A DNA stretch of 9,243 bases. Source: Candidatus Bathyarchaeota archaeon (GTDB lineage: Archaea > Thermoproteota > Bathyarchaeia > Bathyarchaeales > Bathyarchaeaceae). The stretch's first letter is position 1. Every line of letters begins with the position of its first letter. A program made the translations under genes and the position numbers. A model generated the notes under the pieces. The model worked only from the letters and a program-made list of their open reading frames with translations, did no database searches and was not told the DNA's origin. The stretch covers positions 1 to 9,243 of the forward strand of contig JAOUJL010000048.1 in the NCBI GenBank assembly GCA_029883255.1, in the 5' to 3' direction. Shown piece after piece: positions 5,752 through 9,243 of the stretch.

Positions 5752-6199
5752 AAGTGGCAAGTGGATAACAAAAACGCTGGGTTACAGGATTTTCCGAGAA
5801 GTTGGAGCCCGAGCACTTGACAATAGGGAGTTAAAGAAGAAGATGAGTAGAAAGGGTCTCCATATTTGGCTACATTGTTTCAGATCACAACGAACCAGCT
5901 AACTTGGAGAAGAGGATGACTTCAAAGAAGCACACCATAAACGGTCTTTCGGTTAGGAGACTCTCCGGAAGTCACAACGTGAGAGCTATGCAAAAACGAG
6001 ATGCGCACTGAGCTTGATGTATTTCTCAGTCGTCATGCGAGTTCTACGCACGCACAAATGTCTACCATGCTATCAATGTTCAAGTCTACGTTTGGGTTCC
6101 ATCCTCCATGTCTTGAATATGACGCAAAAGCTTCTGCAACTATCGTGGGCGGGAAGCGAAATTTTAATATTGCACAAATGTTGCTTGAGTTAGAGTTCA
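5752..6199. other. 448-base stretch without a convincing gene
   Basis: Three weak ORFs lie here. One (GTG 5711 to 5902, 63 codons) overlaps the protease end out of frame and has no ribosome site. A 31-codon ORF (ATG 5916 to 6011, very basic, MTSKKHTINGL...) follows a GGAGAAGAGG-like ribosome site. A 91-codon ORF (ATG 6001 to 6276) runs 77 bases into the MFS gene. None resembles a known family and none has a clear promoter. A TTTTAATAT at 6162-6170 could be the TATA box of the MFS gene, giving a short leader before ATG 6200. No tRNA, repeat array or terminator was seen. It may be a decayed gene or a plain spacer. Confidence 0.5.
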
Positions 6200-7444
6200 A
6201 TGTCAAAAGGCATTCTATCGCGGTTAAAAAGCGAATTCTCGTTCATGCATGGCAATTTGCTTACTCTGATCGTTAGTTGGGTGTTTATGTATTTCACCTT
6301 TTCACTAATAATGCCTTTTGAGTCCCCCTTTATTGAAAAGCTTGGAGCCCCTCCTGTCGTCATTGGTCTAATGGGTTCTGTTGGAGCCGCCATGCTAAGT
6401 CTGGTTAGAATTCCGGGAGCCTACATTGCCGACAAGTACGGTAGAAAACAAATAATTGTCACCATGACATTTTCGATTGCCTTCTCATATCTTCTCTACA
6501 TCTTTGCACCTGACTGGAGGTTTGTACTAGTTGGGATGATTATCTCCAACTCGAGTTTGATCTATCAGCCAGCTCTGCAAGCTATACATGCTGACTCTAT
6601 TCCTCCTGAAAAGCGTGGAATGGGATTTGCTGCCTCGAATGTTGTGCCCAACATACCAACTATATTTGCTCCGGCGATAGCAGGCATGTTAGTGGAAACT
6701 CAAGGACTGGTCCCAGGTATGCGTATTGTCTATACAATTGTTCTCTTCTGTTTTTTGGCTGCAGCATTGGTGCGGCTCTTTTTCCTGAAGGAAACGATTC
6801 GTGAACCGAAGAAAATTAGACTTATGGAGATAAAGGAGGCGTTTAAGGAGTCTTTGGGAGCTATTCTGGAGGCTTGGAGGTCTATGTCGACCAGTCTCAA
6901 ATTCTTGACCCTAGCTTTCTTGGTTAGTGCTTTTGAAGAACCTATGTTTCGTTGGTTTACAGCGCTTTATGTACAGAACGTCATCAAGATAAGTAATTTT
7001 GATTGGGGTCTCGTAAATACAGTTTCCATTGCAGTCACGATTGTCTTTGGTTTTCCTCTCGGGAAACTTGTAGATAAGATTGCGAGGAAGAAGGCTGTGA
7101 TCCTATCGTACTTCATTTTTATGCCTTCTAGTGTTCTCTTCATAGTTAGCAGGAATTTTGTTCAGTTGCTCTTTGTTTTCACTATGTTTTCTATTGGAGG
7201 CTGTCTCATAATGCCTGCGTACATGGCTTTGCAGGCGGATATGATTCCGAGGGAAAAGAGGGGTAGAATTATGGGAACCATTGGAACTTTAAATGTTATG
7301 GCGACAGTTCCTGCCTCAGCTCTGGCTGGTCTTCTCTATGGACTTGATCCAGCATACCCATTCGCTTTCACGATATTTTTAGGGATTGCCGTGAGCCTGA
7401 TTATAGTTTTTGCAGTTAAAGAGCCAAAAACAAGAGAAGTGTAA
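6200..7444 (+). CDS. Major facilitator superfamily (MFS) transporter, 12 membrane helices
   Basis: The 414-residue protein has two six-helix halves joined by a cytoplasmic charged loop (about 197-230, KETIREPKKIRLMEIKEAFK). The MFS motif A appears as GAYIADKYGRK (73-83) in the first half and, weaker, GKLVDKIARKK (288-298) in the second. A second internal echo supports the ancient duplication: ALQAIHADSIPPEKRGMG (125-142) and ALQADMIPREKRGRIMG (343-359). It lies in the membrane and should be a proton- or gradient-driven exporter or antiporter; the substrate cannot be told from sequence, and drug-efflux-like annotation would be a guess. The start at ATG 6200 is the first after an in-frame TAG at 6191. 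No strong ribosome site is visible, and the transcript may have a very short leader. Only same-strand genes surround it, with 208 bases to thyX. Confidence 0.9.
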   Translation: MSKGILSRLKSEFSFMHGNLLTLIVSWVFMYFTFSLIMPFESPFIEKLGAPPVVIGLMGSVGAAMLSLVRIPGAYIADKYGRKQIIVTMTFSIAFSYLLYIFAPDWRFVLVGMIISNSSLIYQPALQAIHADSIPPEKRGMGFAASNVVPNIPTIFAPAIAGMLVETQGLVPGMRIVYTIVLFCFLAAALVRLFFLKETIREPKKIRLMEIKEAFKESLGAILEAWRSMSTSLKFLTLAFLVSAFEEPMFRWFTALYVQNVIKISNFDWGLVNTVSIAVTIVFGFPLGKLVDKIARKKAVILSYFIFMPSSVLFIVSRNFVQLLFVFTMFSIGGCLIMPAYMALQADMIPREKRGRIMGTIGTLNVMATVPASALAGLLYGLDPAYPFAFTIFLGIAVSLIIVFAVKEPKTREV

Positions 7445-7513
7445 GCACTCTTCTCCCTTCACGTTGATAATGTATATAGAACAATAGATTTAGCATGAGC
7501 ACAAATGCAATCC

Positions 7514-7521
7514 TATAAATA
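7514..7521 (+). promoter_or_regulatory. TATA box upstream of thyX
   Basis: TATAAATA here predicts transcription from about 7541-7544 and a leader of roughly 110 bases. The in-frame ATG at 7521 overlaps this box, which argues against an N-terminal extension of ThyX from that codon. Confidence 0.5.
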
Positions 7522-7544
7522 TGCTTTTAGTTAGGCAACAGAAA

Positions 7545-7620
7545 ACGACCCCAGCTTTTTGCAGTCGTGAAGCCATCAAAATCTGGCACCAAGGATGCAA
7601 AAGGTATATCACATGTATCC
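7545..7620 (+). other. Possible structured 5' leader of thyX: three consecutive stem-loops
   Basis: Three short inverted repeats follow one another from the predicted transcript start. They are ACGAC/GTCGT (7545-7549 with 7564-7568), GCCA/TGGC (7572-7575 with 7584-7587) and GGATGCA/TGTATCC (7593-7599 with 7614-7620, one G-U pair). No T-loop consensus is present, so it is not a tRNA, and no known riboswitch is recognised. Stems this short can arise by chance. Confidence 0.25.
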
Positions 7621-7638
7621 GTTTAATAGAAAAGACTT

Positions 7639-7643
7639 GGAGG
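7639..7643 (+). promoter_or_regulatory. Ribosome binding site GGAGG deciding the thyX start
   Basis: GGAGG lies nine bases before TTG 7653. It supports this TTG as the start over the in-frame ATG at 7521, which would add 44 residues that do not resemble ThyX. Confidence 0.75.
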
Positions 7644-7652
7644 ATTGCCGAA

Positions 7653-8351
7653 TTGAAGGTTAAGCTTCTCAAGTATACGCCGAATCCTGAACTTCTGTGT
7701 GCCGCTGCTGCGATGACCTCCTATAAAAGCGAAGGAACATCCAAACTGCTTGAAAAACTCGATTTGGAGAAAGCAAGGAAAACTATACGTAGAGTAATTA
7801 GTTCTGGCCATCATTCCGTAATTGAACATGCTTCGTTCACTTTCAGCGTTGAAGAAGTTTCGCGAGCGTTAACCCATCAACTAGTGAGACACAGAATCGC
7901 GTCATACACGCAACAGAGTCAACGTTACGTTACATACGACACCCTAGAACGCTACGTTACACCTCCAAACATTCTGAAAAACAAGGAAGCAAAGAAAATC
8001 TATAATGAAACACTGATGAAAATATCAGATACATATCAAAAACTGTTGAAATATGAAGTTCCCAAGGAAGACGCAAGGTTCATTCTGCCCAATGCATCGA
8101 AAACGAACATTTTGATAACAATGAACGCGAGGGAACTGCACCACTTCTTCAACCTACGATGTTGCGCAAGGTCTCAGTGGGAGATAAGGGAGCTCGCGAT
8201 AGAAATGCTGAGGCTGGCCAAACGAGCTGCTCCAGTAATTTTTGAGAACGCCGGACCTTCCTGCATTGAACTCGGCTACTGCCCCGAAGGAGCCTTGAAG
8301 GACCCCACTTGCAAAATTGAAGAGATAAAAAAGAAGTTCATGAAATTATAA
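7653..8351 (+). CDS. thyX: Flavin-dependent thymidylate synthase ThyX
   Basis: ThyX methylates dUMP to dTMP with methylenetetrahydrofolate (or an archaeal pterin relative) as carbon donor and FAD/NADPH as reductant, replacing ThyA. The 232-residue protein is of normal family length. It shows GHHSVIEHASFTF (52-64), the ThyX signature as RHRIASYTQQSQRY (79-92; RHRxxS then SxRY), the ARFILPNASKTN segment (141-152) and NARELHHFFNLR...QWEIRELA (158-182), which carry nucleotide- and flavin-binding residues. The C-terminus contains Cys204, Cys210 and Cys220 in a GPSCIELGYCPEG context. Starting at TTG 7653, the protein begins MKVKLLKYTP, as expected for the family. Its own TATA box at 7514 suggests separate transcription from the MFS gene. 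The CofE-like gene follows after 85 bases on the same strand. Confidence 0.95.
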   Translation: MKVKLLKYTPNPELLCAAAAMTSYKSEGTSKLLEKLDLEKARKTIRRVISSGHHSVIEHASFTFSVEEVSRALTHQLVRHRIASYTQQSQRYVTYDTLERYVTPPNILKNKEAKKIYNETLMKISDTYQKLLKYEVPKEDARFILPNASKTNILITMNARELHHFFNLRCCARSQWEIRELAIEMLRLAKRAAPVIFENAGPSCIELGYCPEGALKDPTCKIEEIKKKFMKL

Positions 8352-8436
8352 AAGCGGCTGAGACAGAAGGTTGCAAGTCAGTAAGAACCTAGATACAACT
8401 TTCAAATCGGCTTGCGTGCATAAACCGTGATGCAAC

Positions 8437-9243
8437 GTGGTCAAAACGTATAAGACATTAGCGGTGACAACACGATACTGGAGACCCGGAAAAGATTACC
8501 TCGGTCAGATAGTTAACGCAATTGAAAACAAGGTAGAGAATGGAGATGTTGTAACAATCTCTGAAAAGGCTATTTCCACCGCTTTAGGCAACATTGCAGA
8601 CGAAAGTGCCATTGAACCTAGCTGGATGGCGCATCTTCTGGCAAAATATTGGATGCGTTACATGTGGGGTTACTTCCTCGGACAGATCTGTCATCTGAGA
8701 AAAACGACAATTCGACATATTCGAGAATATCCCATAAAGGAAGGAAGCGCTCACAAGCAAGTAGCCTTAGAACATGCAGGGTTCTTGCAAGCATTAATGT
8801 TTGGGTCAGAAGGAGGAATCGACGGGAGCAATCTACCGTATTCCTACGTCAGCCTCCCATTAACAAACGCTTCTCAAACCGCACAGAAAATTCGTAGCCA
8901 CATAAAATCTGAGCTGGGCAAAAACGTGACTGTCATGATAGTGGATACCGACAAGACATATTCTATAAGAGGATTCCATTTCACTTCACGTCTGAAACCT
9001 ATCAACGGAATACATTCATCAGGGGGACTTCTTGCATACCTAACAGGAAGATTATTCAAAGTCAAACGGAGAGCTACTCCAGTCGCGGTTGCAGGCTCCA
9101 AAATGCATGTGGAAAAGGCTCTTCAAATTGCGAAAATTGCGAATAGAGCACGAGGCTTCGGCGCGGGAAGAACCGTCTGGGACATGGCAAAAACGTTCAA
9201 AGTCTCTATAACCAACGTTACATGGGACATGCTTGACAAAATA
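8437..9243 (+). CDS. Coenzyme F420-0:L-glutamate ligase-like (CofE-related) protein, 3'-truncated by the window edge
   Basis: An open frame of 269 codons runs from GTG 8437 to the last base without a stop; an in-frame TGA at 8428 bounds it upstream. GTGAT, matching part of the archaeal ribosome site, lies five bases before the GTG. The translation begins MVKTYKTLAVTTRYWRPGKDYL, followed by GDVVTISEKAISTALG, GSEGGIDGSNLPYSYVSLPL, VTVMIVDTDKTYS and, near the end, ARGFGAGRTVWDMA. The order 'GDVV-ISEK', 'GGID-SN' and 'VMIVDTD' follows that of CofE ligases, which add glutamate to F420-0 using GTP. The tryptophan/tyrosine-rich middle (AKYWMRYMWGYFLGQICHL) and the ARGFGAGRTVWD block are unlike canonical CofE, so this is more likely a paralogous archaeal family with an untested substrate. 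It may be co-transcribed with thyX, although a TATAAAA overlapping the thyX stop (8347-8353) could drive it. Confidence 0.75.
   Translation, partial: MVKTYKTLAVTTRYWRPGKDYLGQIVNAIENKVENGDVVTISEKAISTALGNIADESAIEPSWMAHLLAKYWMRYMWGYFLGQICHLRKTTIRHIREYPIKEGSAHKQVALEHAGFLQALMFGSEGGIDGSNLPYSYVSLPLTNASQTAQKIRSHIKSELGKNVTVMIVDTDKTYSIRGFHFTSRLKPINGIHSSGGLLAYLTGRLFKVKRRATPVAVAGSKMHVEKALQIAKIANRARGFGAGRTVWDMAKTFKVSITNVTWDMLDKI

Noticed and set aside
5711..5902. 63-codon ORF from GTG 5711
   Set aside because: The start lies inside the protease gene in another frame, with no ribosome site and no family resemblance.
6001..6276. 91-codon ORF overlapping the MFS start
   Set aside because: It runs 77 bases into the MFS gene out of frame, has no ribosome site and contains a likely MFS TATA box. 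Kept only as part of the gap description.
6052..7507. GCACAAATG occurring three times (6052, 6172, 7499) around the MFS gene
   Set aside because: Short AT-rich nonamers at irregular spacing, two within a doubtful ORF, with no extended similarity around them. Treated as chance.
7545..7620. Possible tRNA or C/D box RNA before thyX
   Set aside because: There is no T-loop consensus, no seven-base acceptor stem closing the three hairpins, and no clear C and D boxes.
7521..7652. 44-residue N-terminal extension of ThyX from ATG 7521
   Set aside because: The ATG overlaps a TATA box, the extension does not resemble ThyX, and TTG 7653 has a GGAGG site at proper spacing and gives a normal family N-terminus.

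Overview
The window looks like an archaeal chromosome segment. AT-rich TATA boxes sit about 25 bases upstream of starts or of short leaders. At least one start appears leaderless, and several others follow GGAGG or GGTG ribosome sites. GTG and TTG starts are common. The gene families (flavin-dependent ThyX, a CofE/F420-ligase-like protein, HtpX-type protease, ArsR-like winged-helix regulator) fit this. A Bathyarchaeia-like or other TACK lineage is plausible, but that is inference from protein flavour. No mobile element, tRNA, rRNA or CRISPR array was seen.

Layout. Bases 1-603 (+) hold the 3' part of a radical SAM gene. It converges on a three-gene minus-strand operon (2535 down to 638): an uncharacterised helical protein, a YdjI-type SPFH protein with two C-terminal zinc ribbons, and a four-helix membrane protein. 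Upstream on the same strand is an ArsR-like regulator (3286-2693), divergent from a small CxxC protein (3415-3699, +). Next is a minus-strand zinc-ribbon protein (4536-3784), divergent from a membrane metalloprotease of the HtpX/M48 family (4702-5751, +) that carries a textbook EF-hand calcium loop. A gap of about 450 bases with only doubtful small ORFs precedes a 12-helix MFS transporter (6200-7444, +). A leader with three possible stem-loops then leads to thyX (7653-8351, +). The window ends inside a CofE-like gene (8437 onwards, +).

How the genes may work together. The helical protein, SPFH/zinc-ribbon protein and membrane protein form a tight transcription unit: a 1-base gap, then a 17-base overlap if the GTG start is right. 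With the nearby zinc-ribbon protein and HtpX-like protease this resembles a membrane or envelope maintenance neighbourhood. It recalls the Bacillus pspA-ydjGHI locus, whose YdjI has the same SPFH plus zinc-ribbon layout. The ArsR-like regulator and its divergent small partner share a promoter region with a perfect 12-base palindrome near the predicted start of the small gene's transcript. ThyX (dTMP synthesis) and the CofE-like protein are adjacent on the same strand and may be co-transcribed. All links between genes are inferred from position.
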